The notes under the pieces were generated by a model, which did no database searches, was not told the origin of the DNA, and saw only the letters and a program-made list of their open reading frames with translations. Shown here piece after piece: positions 8,915 through 17,549 of a stretch of DNA of 64,000 bases. Position 1 is the first letter of the stretch. Each line of letters opens with the position of its first letter. The stretch is from assembly GCA_934630515.1 (NCBI GenBank), contig CAKTVV010000010.1:1-64000 (forward strand), given 5' to 3'. Source of the DNA: an uncultured Eubacteriales bacterium (GTDB lineage: Bacteria > Bacillota > Clostridia > Oscillospirales > Acutalibacteraceae). The translations under genes were made by a program, and so were the position numbers.

Positions 8915-11476
8915 TCAGCCCTTGGCGTCATACCAGGTTTCGCCGCAGTGTACGTCCACCTCCATGGGTACCCGCAGAGAGACTGCCGCTTCCATCTCCT
9001 CTTTCAGCAGCGCCGCCACCTGTGCCTGCTCCTCCACAGGGGTCTCCACGATCAGCTCGTCGTGGATCTGCAGGATCAGGCGGGCTTGCAGCCCCTCCTG
9101 CTGCAGCCGTCGGCAGACCCGCACCATGGCGATTTTGATGATGTCTGCCGCCGTGCCCTGAATGGGGGTGTTGCGGGCGGCCCGCTCCCCGAATTTGCGG
9201 GTCATGGCATTGCCTGCCTTCAGCTCCGGCAGCGGGCGGCGGCGGTGGAACAGGGTCTCGGCGTAGCCCCGGTCGGCGGCGTCGGTGATGAGTTGCTCCA
9301 TGAACGCCGATACCTTGCCGAAATGATGCAGATACCGGTCGATATACGCCTTGGCCTCGCCATAGCTGACCCCCAGATCCTCGCTGAGAGAGTGGGCGCC
9401 GATGCCGTAGATGATGCCGAAGTTCACCGCCTTCGCCCGGGAACGCATGAGGGGGGTCACCTCCGTCTCGGGCACGCCGAACACCTGCGCCGCCGTGGAG
9501 CGGTGGATGTCCTCGCCGGTGTTGAATGCCTCCAGCATGGTGGGCTCGTCCGCCATATGCGCCAGCACCCGCAGCTCGATCTGGGAATAGTCGGCGTCGC
9601 ACAGCACCCAGCCCTCCCGGGCACGAAAGAAGCGGCGCATCTGGCGTCCCAGCTCCGAGCGCACCGGGATGTTCTGCAGATTCGGCTCAGAGGAGGAGAT
9701 CCGCCCGGTGCGGGTCTCGGTCTGGTTGAATACCGAGTGGATGCGCCCATCCGGCTCGATCTGCTTGAGCAGCCCCTCACAATAGGTGCTGTTCAGCTTG
9801 GATAACGTGCGGTATTCCAGCAGCTGCTCCACCACCGGGTCGATCCCCCGCAGCTTTTCCAGCACCTCGGCGCTGGTGGAATAGCCGGATTTGGTCTTTT
9901 TCCCGGAGGGCAGTCCCCGATCCTCGAACAGCGCCTTGCCCAGCTGCTTCGGGGAGTTGAGGTTAAATTCATAGCCGATCTCCTGCCAGATCTCCTGCTG
10001 GAGCATGGCGATCCGGGCGGTCAGCTCCCGCCCAAAGGCGGCGATGCCCTCCCGGTCCACGGCGCAGCCCACAACCTCCATGGACGCCAGCACCTCACAG
10101 AGGGGCTGCTCCACCTCGGTGAGCAGGGGCAGCATCGCCTGCTGCTCGACGGCGGCCTTCAGCTCGTCCGCCAGCCCGGAAAAGCCCCGGATGGGCTCCT
10201 CGTCCGGGTCGCCCCAGTCCCGCAGCAGCCGGGGCAGGGAATAGTCGGAGGAGAGGGGATCCAGCAGATACGCCGCCAGCGCCGTATCGAATACAAATCC
10301 CGCCGGCTGCTGCCCGGCGCTGAGCAGCGCCCGCAGCAGGGGCTTGCCGTCGTGGGTGCGTTTTTCCACCGTCGGATCGGTGAGCAGCGCCGTCAACGCC
10401 GGAAATTCCGGGGCAAACCGGTCGATGTGGGCGCATTGTCCGCCTGCCGCCAGCGCCAGACCGGTGATCTCCTCTCCCTCTACCTGTGCCAGCACGTCCA
10501 GTCTGCCGCCGGAGCGGGCGGCTGCCAGCAGCGCCGGGGCAGCCTCGTTTCCGCCTACCGGCTGCTTCGGCGCCGGAGCGGCTTCCCGCCGGGGGGCGGC
10601 GGCTTGGGGCTTTAAGTGGAGCTTTTCCATCCATTTATACAGCTCCAGCCGCTGCAGCTGCGCCGTCAGCGCCGGAGCATCCATCTCCCGCACCGCATAG
10701 GCGGCGGGGGCGGTGTCGATGGGGGCGGTGCGGCAGATGGTGCCCAGCTCCCGGCTCATATAGGCGCTGTCCCGCCCGGCGATGAGCTTGTTCCGCAGGC
10801 TGTCCCGGATGTCCAGCGCCGCCGGATCGGCATAGATGGCGTCCAGCGAGCCGAACCGGTGCAGCAGCTCCAGCGCCGTCTTTTCGCCCACCCCCGGCAC
10901 GCCGGGGATGTTGTCGCTGGTATCCCCCTGCAGCGCCTTCAGGTCGATGAGCTGATGGGGGGTCAGTCCGTATTTCTCCATGACCGTATCCGGAGTATAC
11001 GGCACCGTCTCGGGATGCCCCATTTTGGTGGTGGCCAGCAGCACCGTGACCCGGTCGCTGACCAGCTGCAGGCTGTCCCGGTCGCCGGTGGCGAGGGTGC
11101 AGGGCTTGCCCGCTTGCTCGGCGGCGGCAGACAGGGTGCCGAGGATATCGTCCGCCTCGTATCCCTCCTGCTCCACCAGCGTCAGCCCCATGGCACGCAG
11201 GATCGCCTTCAGCGGCTCCATCTGCTGGCGCAGCTCCTCCGGCATTCCCTTGCGCCCGGCCTTGTAGGCGTCGTATTGCCGATGGCGGAAGGTGGGGGCG
11301 TGGACGTCAAACGCCACGGCAATGTGGGTGGCGTCGGTGGCGTCCCGCAGTTTTTGCAGAATGTTCAAAAAGCCGACAATGGCGTTTGTGTATTGTCCGT
11401 CCCGGGTGGTCAGCGCCTTGACGCCGTAAAATGCCCGGTTGACGATGCTGTTACCGTCGATGACCAGCAGGCTCAT
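8915..11476 (-). CDS. polA: DNA polymerase I
   Basis: An 853-residue family A DNA polymerase for Okazaki fragment processing and repair. The N-terminal 290 residues form the 5'-3' nuclease (VIDGNSIVNRAFYG, GYEADDILGT, LATGDRDSLQLV, GVGEKTALELL). The middle domain has the proofreading fold but lacks the DxE exonuclease residues, reading LDVLAQVEGEEITGL, so it is presumably inactive as in many Gram-positive PolA proteins. The polymerase domain has motif A DADYSQIELRVLAH, motif B RSRAKAVNFGIIYG and motif C QIHDELIVE. AGGAG lies 11 nt before the ATG. It stands alone, divergent from 11611 and ending at its own terminator. Confidence 0.98.
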   Translation of the reverse strand: MSLLVIDGNSIVNRAFYGVKALTTRDGQYTNAIVGFLNILQKLRDATDATHIAVAFDVHAPTFRHRQYDAYKAGRKGMPEELRQQMEPLKAILRAMGLTLVEQEGYEADDILGTLSAAAEQAGKPCTLATGDRDSLQLVSDRVTVLLATTKMGHPETVPYTPDTVMEKYGLTPHQLIDLKALQGDTSDNIPGVPGVGEKTALELLHRFGSLDAIYADPAALDIRDSLRNKLIAGRDSAYMSRELGTICRTAPIDTAPAAYAVREMDAPALTAQLQRLELYKWMEKLHLKPQAAAPRREAAPAPKQPVGGNEAAPALLAAARSGGRLDVLAQVEGEEITGLALAAGGQCAHIDRFAPEFPALTALLTDPTVEKRTHDGKPLLRALLSAGQQPAGFVFDTALAAYLLDPLSSDYSLPRLLRDWGDPDEEPIRGFSGLADELKAAVEQQAMLPLLTEVEQPLCEVLASMEVVGCAVDREGIAAFGRELTARIAMLQQEIWQEIGYEFNLNSPKQLGKALFEDRGLPSGKKTKSGYSTSAEVLEKLRGIDPVVEQLLEYRTLSKLNSTYCEGLLKQIEPDGRIHSVFNQTETRTGRISSSEPNLQNIPVRSELGRQMRRFFRAREGWVLCDADYSQIELRVLAHMADEPTMLEAFNTGEDIHRSTAAQVFGVPETEVTPLMRSRAKAVNFGIIYGIGAHSLSEDLGVSYGEAKAYIDRYLHHFGKVSAFMEQLITDAADRGYAETLFHRRRPLPELKAGNAMTRKFGERAARNTPIQGTAADIIKIAMVRVCRRLQQEGLQARLILQIHDELIVETPVEEQAQVAALLKEEMEAAVSLRVPMEVDVHCGETWYDAKG

Positions 11477-11610
11477 GGTTGCGTTCGCTCCTTTGGCGTG
11501 GATTGTATTTCTATTGTACTGGAAAACACGGAAAAAATCCAGTCCTTTTCCGAATTATTTGTATAACGCCCGGCGGCGGAGGAAATACTGTCGAATGAGG
11601 TGAGAAAAGC

Positions 11611-12045
11611 ATGGCTGATACACTGGAAAAGACGCTGCTGGACAATATCTATCGCAATGCGGAGATGGGGCGGGACGGATTATACTATGTGATCCGGCGC
11701 ACCGACGACCCGGCATTCCGCAAGGCGGTGGAGACCCAGCTGATGGAATATCAGAGCATCATGGACGAGGCGGAGGAAAAGCTGCGGCAGCAGGGAGAAA
11801 CTCCCACCACCAGCAGCCCCATGAGCCGGGCAATGGTGCGCATGACCGCCGCCTGCAAGACCGCCCGGGACAATTCCCCGGCGGCGCTGGCGGATATGCT
11901 CATTCAGGGCAGCACCATGGGGGTTACGAAGCTCCTGCGGCAGATGCGGGCGCATGAGAGCCGCAGCGAGGACAGTCTGGCGCTGGCGGACCGCCTGCGG
12001 GAGACCGAGGAAAACAACATCCGCCAGATGAAACAATATTTATAG
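11611..12045 (+). CDS. Small helical protein, possibly ferritin-like four-helix bundle
   Basis: A 144-residue, charged, almost entirely alpha-helical cytoplasmic protein with no membrane segment. Four amphipathic helices can be drawn (about residues 2-27, 30-58, 68-108 and 113-142). The start MADTLEKTLLDNIYRNAEMG and the overall pattern resemble the ferritin-like/DUF2383-type bundles, but I see no convincing paired E..ExxH metal ligands, so the resemblance is structural and unproven. GAGGTGAG precedes the ATG. It is monocistronic, and an inverted repeat follows the stop codon. Confidence 0.8.
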   Translation: MADTLEKTLLDNIYRNAEMGRDGLYYVIRRTDDPAFRKAVETQLMEYQSIMDEAEEKLRQQGETPTTSSPMSRAMVRMTAACKTARDNSPAALADMLIQGSTMGVTKLLRQMRAHESRSEDSLALADRLRETEENNIRQMKQYL

Positions 12046-12057
12046 TGTAATAGATAA

Positions 12058-12094
12058 GCCGGAGCAGTCGCCGTATGGCGGTGGCTGCTCCGGC
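12058..12094. terminator. Stem-loop between converging genes
   Basis: Arms GCCGGAGCAG and CTGCTCCGGC are perfect. The T-tract is poor on the plus strand and moderate (TTATCTATT) on the minus strand, so it better terminates the LysR gene but can serve both. Confidence 0.65.
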
Positions 12095-12098
12095 ACGG

Positions 12099-12989
12099 TC
12101 ATTCGGTTGGGATCGGCTGCAGGATCCGCTGCTTTAATGCTTTGGCTGCCAGGCTCAGGGGCTGATCTTTGCGCTGGATGAGAACGATCTGGCGCTCCGG
12201 GATGGGCTCCGCCAGCCGGATGCGGCAAACGCCGTCCCCCTCCCGCAAGAATTCCTCCGGCACGAAGCCAATGCCCAGATCCGCCTGTACCATCGGCAGG
12301 ATCTGGTCGGCGGTGAACGCCTCAATGTCCGGCTCATAGCGCACGCCGTGGGCGGCGAAAAAGGCAGAATAAAACCCAAAGGAGCGGGTGTCCTTGCCCA
12401 GAGAGATCAGCGGAAACTCTGTCAGCCGGGACAGCGACACCGTCTTTTCCGTCAACTCCGCAAAATAAGGGGTGCAGACGGCGGTCTCTGTGATCGGCTT
12501 GATCGGGATCTCGGTCAGGGAGGGAACCGGCAGGGTGGGGGTCGTCACCACGGCGAAGTCGGCGGTGCCGTTTTTCAGGGCGTCGATCGCCTGCGGGGTG
12601 GAGTGGTTGCTGATGCGCAGATGGATGCCGGGGTACAGCAGCCGGAACTGCTTGAGCACCGGCAGGAGCAGGCAGCGCAGCGCCACCTCGCTGGCGGCGA
12701 TGTAGACGGAGCCGCTTTGCAGGCTGCGCACGTCGGTCAGCTCCGCCTCGCCGGCGTGAATATGCTCGATGGCGAGCCGGATGTGCGCATACAGCCGCTC
12801 CCCCTCCGGGGTCAGCGCCATTCCCTTGCGGGAGCGGGAAAACAGCGGGCAGCCCAGCTCCGCCTCCAGCTTTTTGATGGTGCGGGTCAGATTCGGCTGA
12901 TTGTTCATCAGCAGCCGGGCCGCCTGAGAGATGTTCCCGTATTTGGCGACATAGTAGAACACCCGGTAATAATCATAGCTGATGTACAT
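12099..12989 (-). CDS. LysR-family transcriptional regulator
   Basis: A 296-residue LysR protein. The N-terminal winged helix (YYRVFYYVAKYGNISQAARLL, then NNQPNLTRTIKKLEAELG) is followed by a periplasmic-binding-protein-like effector domain (about 90-290). The ATG at 12989 has AGGAGG 10 nt upstream; the frame extends upstream but lacks a site. It is divergent from the small membrane protein/DUF1275 pair, and the usual LysR arrangement suggests that it controls that pair and itself. Both transcripts can start from the shared promoter at 13047-13096. The effector is unknown. Confidence 0.93.
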   Translation of the reverse strand: MYISYDYYRVFYYVAKYGNISQAARLLMNNQPNLTRTIKKLEAELGCPLFSRSRKGMALTPEGERLYAHIRLAIEHIHAGEAELTDVRSLQSGSVYIAASEVALRCLLLPVLKQFRLLYPGIHLRISNHSTPQAIDALKNGTADFAVVTTPTLPVPSLTEIPIKPITETAVCTPYFAELTEKTVSLSRLTEFPLISLGKDTRSFGFYSAFFAAHGVRYEPDIEAFTADQILPMVQADLGIGFVPEEFLREGDGVCRIRLAEPIPERQIVLIQRKDQPLSLAAKALKQRILQPIPTE

Positions 12990-13046
12990 AGGGGGTGTGC
13001 CTCCTTTTATGTAAAAATGATATCGCTGCCATACCAAGCTTACATT

Positions 13047-13096
13047 TTACACATGAGATCTGGCTGGATTATACTATAGGCAACGGCAAAAGTCAA
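13047..13096. promoter_or_regulatory. Bidirectional promoter between lysR-type gene and DUF1275 pair
   Basis: Plus strand: TTACAC (13047-13052), 17 nt, TATACT (13070-13075). Minus strand: TTGACT (13096-13091), 17 nt, TATAAT (13073-13068). The two -10 boxes overlap on the sequence ATTATACT, so RNA polymerase can engage only one direction at a time. Confidence 0.7.
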
Positions 13097-13149
13097 GGTG
13101 CACAGACGCACCCGGTGACGTACAAAAGCGGAAAGGTACGGCGATATCC

Positions 13150-13425
13150 ATGGAATTGGTGCTTTGGATCGGCATGAGCGGGATGCTGGACGGAGCGATG
13201 GTCTGTCTGATCGGGCATCTGCTTCGCTGCGGGGAGACAGAAAGGAAGCAGTACCGGTTTGTGTCCGGCAGCTTTGCGGTCGGCTTTTTTCTGGGGATGA
13301 TAGCGGCGTATCTTGCGGATAGTTCCGTGGCGGTCTGGGCGCCGGTCGCTCTCGGCGGAATGCTTGCCTATACGGCGTTTCTGTTCACGTTCCCGGAAAA
13401 GGGGAGCCGTCATGAGGGGGGCTAA
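13150..13425 (+). CDS. Small three-helix membrane protein
   Basis: A 91-residue hydrophobic protein with three probable membrane segments (about residues 5-25, 38-57 and 60-80) and a charged tail. I do not recognise a family. Its GMLDGAMVCLIGHLL start and the next helix loosely echo the first two helices of DUF1275 proteins, which is the family of the next gene, so it could be a diverged half-copy; this is weak. The ribosome-binding site is mediocre (GGAAAGG about 13 nt before ATG). Its end overlaps the next gene by 14 nt, indicating coupled translation, and the shared promoter at 13047-13096 would drive both. Confidence 0.65.
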   Translation: MELVLWIGMSGMLDGAMVCLIGHLLRCGETERKQYRFVSGSFAVGFFLGMIAAYLADSSVAVWAPVALGGMLAYTAFLFTFPEKGSRHEGG

Positions 13426-14083
13426 GCCGTTTCACGGGCAGATGTCCGACAGCTTTCGGGCGGCGATCTGCATTATCCTGTCGGGGGGATTTCAGGATGC
13501 CTATACCTATATGTGTCGGGGCGAGGTCTTCGCCAATGCGCAGACCGGGAATATCGTGCTGCTGAGCACGGCGCTGTTCCGGCGGGAATGGGCGATCGTG
13601 CTGAAATATCTGATCCCGGTGCTGTCGTTTCTGATCGGTACGGCGGTGGCGGAAGGGATCCACATCCGGCTGAAATGCTATGAACGGCTGCATTGGCGGC
13701 AGATCATTCTGCTGGGCGAGATCGTGCTGCTGCTGGTGGTGGGGTTTTTGCCGCCGTCGGTGGAGGCGCTTGCCAATGCGCTGGTGTCCTTTGTCTGCGC
13801 CATGCAGGTGCAGACCTTCCACAAGGTGCGGGGGCACGCCTATGCCAGCACCATGTGCATCGGCAATCTGCGTGCCGGGACGGAGGCGCTGTGTGCCTAC
13901 TTCCGGGTGCGGGATAAGGAGATTCTGCAGAAGGCGCTGACCTATTTCGGCGTGATCCTGGTGTTCGGCATCGGTGCCGGGGTGGGTAGTTTGGTGACGC
14001 TGGCGGTGGGCTGCCGGGCGATCTGGGTCTGCTGCGGGCTGCTGGCGGTCAGCTTCGGGATGATGTTTGTGAGCGAAAAATGA
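13412..14083 (+). CDS. DUF1275 (YoaK-type) integral membrane protein
   Basis: A 223-residue protein of the DUF1275/YoaK family. The hallmark GGFQDAYTYMCRGEVFANAQTGNIV segment lies at residues about 20-45, and five or six further hydrophobic helices follow. The ATG at 13412 has GGGGAG five nt upstream and fits the family start; a longer frame starting at 13313 has no site. The biochemical role of the family is not established, though it is often proposed to be a permease. It is second in a two-gene unit opposite a LysR regulator and ends at an intrinsic terminator. Confidence 0.92.
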   Translation: MRGAKPFHGQMSDSFRAAICIILSGGFQDAYTYMCRGEVFANAQTGNIVLLSTALFRREWAIVLKYLIPVLSFLIGTAVAEGIHIRLKCYERLHWRQIILLGEIVLLLVVGFLPPSVEALANALVSFVCAMQVQTFHKVRGHAYASTMCIGNLRAGTEALCAYFRVRDKEILQKALTYFGVILVFGIGAGVGSLVTLAVGCRAIWVCCGLLAVSFGMMFVSEK

Positions 14084-14103
14084 TGCCGGCTTGCGACCGG
14101 AGG

Positions 14104-14132
14104 AAAGGAGCGGGACAGCCCGCTCCTTTTTT
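14104..14132 (+). terminator. Intrinsic terminator of the DUF1275 unit
   Basis: AAAGGAGCGGG, loop ACAG, CCCGCTCCTTT, then TTT. Confidence 0.92.
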
Positions 14133-14372
14133 GTGTGATCGAGATGGGGCTGACAGGGGGCTTTTCTCTGCGGCAGCGGCGGCAGAGGGGCGACCGGGGA
14201 TGCGGAGCCGGAGGAAAGGGGCGTCCGGGGCTGCCCGTCCGCTTCTGCCCGCATGGGGCGTGGACTGGACTTGTTTGGGTGGTTTCGCCGACCGGTTTTG
14301 CTTCGTATAGGGTGCAGACCGGGCTGTCTTGCGGCAGAATATACAAGTTTTTGCAGAATTTTTCCATAGCTC

Positions 14373-14402
14373 TTGACAAAACGGGCTGTTGTGATGTACT
14401 AT
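14373..14402 (+). promoter_or_regulatory. Promoter of rny
   Basis: TTGACA, an 18-nt spacer, TACTAT. The predicted start near 14409 would give an RNase Y leader of about 270 nt. The preceding 14133-14372 stretch holds no gene I can support. Confidence 0.7.
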
Positions 14403-14408
14403 ATAGGT

Positions 14409-14679
14409 GGTAAAGCTTAGGCTGCTTTATCAGTATGTAATTGCCGGGTATCCGGCATTGTCATTTGCGCACCGGTCGAGGGGAGCTTCGTTTGACCGGT
14501 GTTTCTATGACCGCAGCAGCGGCCGCCCCCTGTGGGTGTATATTTCATTGCCTGTTTTTAATGGCTTTTGAATGGTTTGCGGGTGCATCGGGCGCCTGTT
14601 TGTTCTTTCAAAACTGAAAAACGCATCCTACGGGGAGCACTCGCCTGTGCGGTGAAAATTTAACAGGAGGTGTACCCCA
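14409..14679 (+). promoter_or_regulatory. Long structured 5' leader of rny
   Basis: About 270 nt without a coding frame. Three consecutive hairpins are visible near its 5' end: TAAAGC/GCTTTA (14411-14429), TGCCGG/CCGGCA (14442-14457) and ACCGGTC/GACCGGT (14471-14500). The rest is unstructured to the eye, ending in ACAGGAGGTG before the ATG. I recognise no riboswitch class. Leader-mediated self-control is known for other central RNases such as E. coli rne; applying that here is inference. Confidence 0.5.
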
Positions 14680-16254
14680 ATGAACGGAGTTTCCCTGCTC
14701 GTCCTCGTCCTTGCCTGTCTGGGCACATTGGTCGTGGGCGGCGTGGTGGCGGGTCTGATCGCCTATCGGGCCGGTATCGCTCACCGCAAAAAAGAAGCAG
14801 AAGCAACGATCGGTTCTGCCGAGGCCGAAGCAGAACGCATTATCAAAGAGGCCAGATCGAGCGCCGAGGCGGCGAAAAAAGAGTCTGTGATCAAAGCTAA
14901 GGATGAGATCTACCGGCTGCGCAACGAGTCCGAAAAGGAACTGAAGGAGCGCCGGGCGGACGTGCAGCGGCAGGAGCGCCGTCTGCAGCAAAAGGAAGAG
15001 ACGCTGGATCACAAGATCGAGAACTACGAGAAAAAGGAAGACGCTCTGGCGCAGCGGGCAAAGGAGATCGACGCCCGTATGGCAGATGCCGAGGCGCTGA
15101 AAAAGAGCCAGTATGAGCTGCTGGAGCGGCTCTCCGGCTTCACCAAGGAGCAGGCGAAGGAGTACCTGCTCAGCTCGCTGACCTCGGAGCTGGAGCATGA
15201 AAAGGCGGTCAAGCTGGCGGAGTTTGACACGCAGCTGAAGGCGGAGGCGGATCAGCGGGCACGCACCCTGATCTCCCATGCCATCCAGCGAGTGGCGGCG
15301 GATCAGGTGGCGGAGACCACCGTGTCGGTGGTGCCGCTGCCCAACGATGAGATGAAGGGACGGATCATCGGCCGTGAGGGTCGGAATATCCGTGCCATCG
15401 AAACGCTGACCGGTATTGACCTCATCATCGACGATACCCCTGAGGCGATCACTCTGTCCGGGTTCGATCCGGTGCGCCGGGAGATCGCCCGGATCGCCAT
15501 GGAGCGTCTGATCGCCGATGGACGGATCCATCCCGCCCGCATCGAGGAGATCGTCAACAAGGCTCGCCGTGAGGTGGAAAATTCCATTAAGGCGGAGGGC
15601 GAGCGTGCGGTGCTGGAGACCGGCCTGCGGGGGATCAACCCCGAGGTGGTCAAGCTGCTGGGGCGGCTGCACTACCGCACCAGCTACGGGCAGAATGTGC
15701 TGGATCACTCCATGGAGGTGGCGTTCCTCTCCGGCATTATGGCTAGCGAGCTGGGGATCGATCCGGAAATCGCCCGTCGTGCCGGTCTGCTGCATGATAT
15801 CGGCAAGAGCGTAGACCATCAGGTGGAGGGCTCCCACATCGAGATCGGTGTGGATATCGCCCGTAAGTATAAGGAGAGCGAAGCGGTCGTCCACGCCATT
15901 CAGGCGCACCACGGCGACGTGGAGGCGCAGACGGTGGTGGCTTGCCTTGTGCAGGCGGCTGACGCCATCTCGGCAGCCCGTCCCGGCGCCCGGCGGGAGA
16001 ATCTGGAGAATTACATTAAGCGTCTGGAAAAGCTGGAGGAGATCGCCAACAGCTTTGACGGCGTAGAGCGGTCCTTTGCCATTCAGGCGGGTCGTGAGGT
16101 GCGGATCATCGTCCGTCCCGAGGCGGTCAACGACGATCAGATGGTCATTCTGGCGCACGATATTGCCAAGAAGATCGAAAGCAATATGGATTATCCCGGT
16201 CAGATCAAGGTCAACCTGATCCGGGAGAATCGTGCGGTGGATTACGCTAAATAA
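14680..16254 (+). CDS. rny: Ribonuclease Y
   Basis: A 524-residue endoribonuclease that initiates mRNA decay at the membrane. One N-terminal membrane helix (residues 4-30) is followed by a long charged coiled coil (about 35-200), a KH RNA-binding domain (about 215-275, with GRIIGREGRNIRAIE), and a HD phosphohydrolase domain with metal-binding His-Asp at about residues 372-373 in LLHDIGKSVDH. Length and order are exactly those of the family. AGGAGGTG lies 9 nt before ATG. It is monocistronic with its own promoter, leader and terminator. Confidence 0.98.
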   Translation: MNGVSLLVLVLACLGTLVVGGVVAGLIAYRAGIAHRKKEAEATIGSAEAEAERIIKEARSSAEAAKKESVIKAKDEIYRLRNESEKELKERRADVQRQERRLQQKEETLDHKIENYEKKEDALAQRAKEIDARMADAEALKKSQYELLERLSGFTKEQAKEYLLSSLTSELEHEKAVKLAEFDTQLKAEADQRARTLISHAIQRVAADQVAETTVSVVPLPNDEMKGRIIGREGRNIRAIETLTGIDLIIDDTPEAITLSGFDPVRREIARIAMERLIADGRIHPARIEEIVNKARREVENSIKAEGERAVLETGLRGINPEVVKLLGRLHYRTSYGQNVLDHSMEVAFLSGIMASELGIDPEIARRAGLLHDIGKSVDHQVEGSHIEIGVDIARKYKESEAVVHAIQAHHGDVEAQTVVACLVQAADAISAARPGARRENLENYIKRLEKLEEIANSFDGVERSFAIQAGREVRIIVRPEAVNDDQMVILAHDIAKKIESNMDYPGQIKVNLIRENRAVDYAK

Positions 16255-16285
16255 GCGGCTGTACCCCCGAATCGTAAACAAATGC

Positions 16286-16327
16286 AGCGCACCCGGAAAA
16301 CCGGTCGGTTTTCCGGGTGCGCTTTTT
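16286..16327 (+). terminator. Intrinsic terminator of rny
   Basis: Stem AGCGCACCCGGAAAACCG with its complement, then TTTTT. Confidence 0.93.
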
Positions 16328-16837
16328 GGTATAAAGACTCTTTCGGCGGTGCTAAGGTTCAGAAAAGGACAAACCGATGGAAGGGATAAAAACCTTTGGG
16401 TGGGTCCTTGCGGTCCGGCAACGGCAAGAACCCAGCCAAGGAAGTTCGTTCACAGAAGCGAGCGACGATGCGAGCCGGGCACGTGCCATATAGAACGGCG
16501 AATTTCATGAAAATCCTCCCCGGCTTTGGCGGGGAGGATTATTGGTATAAGTGCATTTTTCGACTTTGCGGGAGCTAAAGGATCTGTGACCGGCGGGTAT
16601 CGGGGATTTTGCACAGTAGTGACCGCATGGGTGGTGCACATCCGGCTGTCGGCGTATTTCCTTTCGGAGCTTGCCGGTAGCCATATCCCTTAATTGTGTC
16701 CGGAGTGTATGCGCTATATCGCCTCTTTTGCCTAACGGCGGTGCGGCGGCTTTTTAATGCAGACGTTCCTTTTCAGTCTCTTTTATGCTGTGGCGGTGCT
16801 GCTTATAGGGGACGCTTCAGAAAATTTTTGTTTTCGC
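16328..16837. other. Gene-poor gap with structured RNA-like sequence
   Basis: No credible gene in 510 bp; the short frames have no ribosome-binding sites or recognisable products. A long imperfect hairpin lies at 16393-16441 (CCTT..TGGGT..CTTGC with its complement), and a perfect GC-rich one at 16512-16540 (AATCCTCCCC/GGGGAGGATT) not followed by a T-run. The phrase TTGGTATAA occurs at both ends of this part (about 16326 and 16543). It may be an unrecognised non-coding RNA or a small decayed element. Confidence 0.4.
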
Positions 16838-16866
16838 TTGACAACCTACCGTTCGGTAGGTATAAT
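16838..16866 (+). promoter_or_regulatory. Consensus promoter with embedded TetR operator
   Basis: Perfect TTGACA, 17 nt, TATAAT. The spacer itself is the palindrome CCTACCG-TT-CGGTAGG (16845-16860), so a bound dimer would sit between the -35 and -10 boxes. This is the classic layout for negative autoregulation by the TetR protein encoded just downstream. Confidence 0.88.
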
Positions 16867-16904
16867 GACAGCGATAGAAACGGTCAAGGGAGGATAGCCG
16901 GATC

Positions 16905-17537
16905 ATGGAAAAGAGCCATACAAAGCAGACGATTTTGGAGGCGGCGCTGGGGCTGTTCTCGGTGCAGGGATACGAAGCCACCTCGATCTCGCAGATCGCC
17001 GATGTGGTCGGCATCCGCAAGGCGTCGCTGTACAGCCATTTCGGGAGCAAGCAGGAGCTTTTGGAGGCGTTGGTGCAGGAGATCCTGGCGCAGTATACGG
17101 CGCATTCGCTTTTTGCACAGGCGGATTGGGACGATCCCGCCTATACTAAGGACAAGCAGGATATATCCCCCGACCGGGTGTGGCAGGCAATCTTGCGGCA
17201 TATCCGCTATATCCTGCACGATCCGCAGATCAGCCGAGCCCGCAAGCTGCTGACCGTGGAGCAGTTTCAGAATCCGACGCTGAGCGCCCTGCTGACCAAG
17301 CAGAATTATACCGATGTGATGCACTATTTTACCGGGCTTGTGCGGTTTCTGATGCGCCGGGGGCGGCTGGCGGATGCCGATCCGGAGATCCTGGCGGCGC
17401 AGCTCTGTCTCCCCATCTCGGTCTGGATCGGTCTCTGCGACCGGGAGCCGGAACGGGAAAAGGAAGCGATGGGCTTGATCGAGCGGCATATCCGGCAGTT
17501 TTTTCAGGTATACGGTACCGATGCCGCAGCACAATGA
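16905..17537 (+). CDS. TetR/AcrR-family repressor 1
   Basis: A 210-residue TetR-type repressor. The N-terminal helix-turn-helix is clear (TILEAALGLFSVQGYEATSISQIA then VGIRKASLYSHFGSKQELL, residues 9-52); the rest is the all-helical ligand-binding and dimer domain. GGGAGGA precedes the ATG. Its promoter carries an embedded palindrome that is almost certainly its own operator. The acetyltransferase gene begins 12 nt downstream, so the two form an operon and the repressor probably controls it. The ligand is unknown. Confidence 0.93.
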   Translation: MEKSHTKQTILEAALGLFSVQGYEATSISQIADVVGIRKASLYSHFGSKQELLEALVQEILAQYTAHSLFAQADWDDPAYTKDKQDISPDRVWQAILRHIRYILHDPQISRARKLLTVEQFQNPTLSALLTKQNYTDVMHYFTGLVRFLMRRGRLADADPEILAAQLCLPISVWIGLCDREPEREKEAMGLIERHIRQFFQVYGTDAAAQ

Positions 17538-17549
17538 GGGGGCCGGAAA

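Noticed and set aside
16396..16578. 60-codon frame downstream of rny
   Set aside because: Runs through hairpins and has no translation signals; the stretch looks like RNA or a decayed element.
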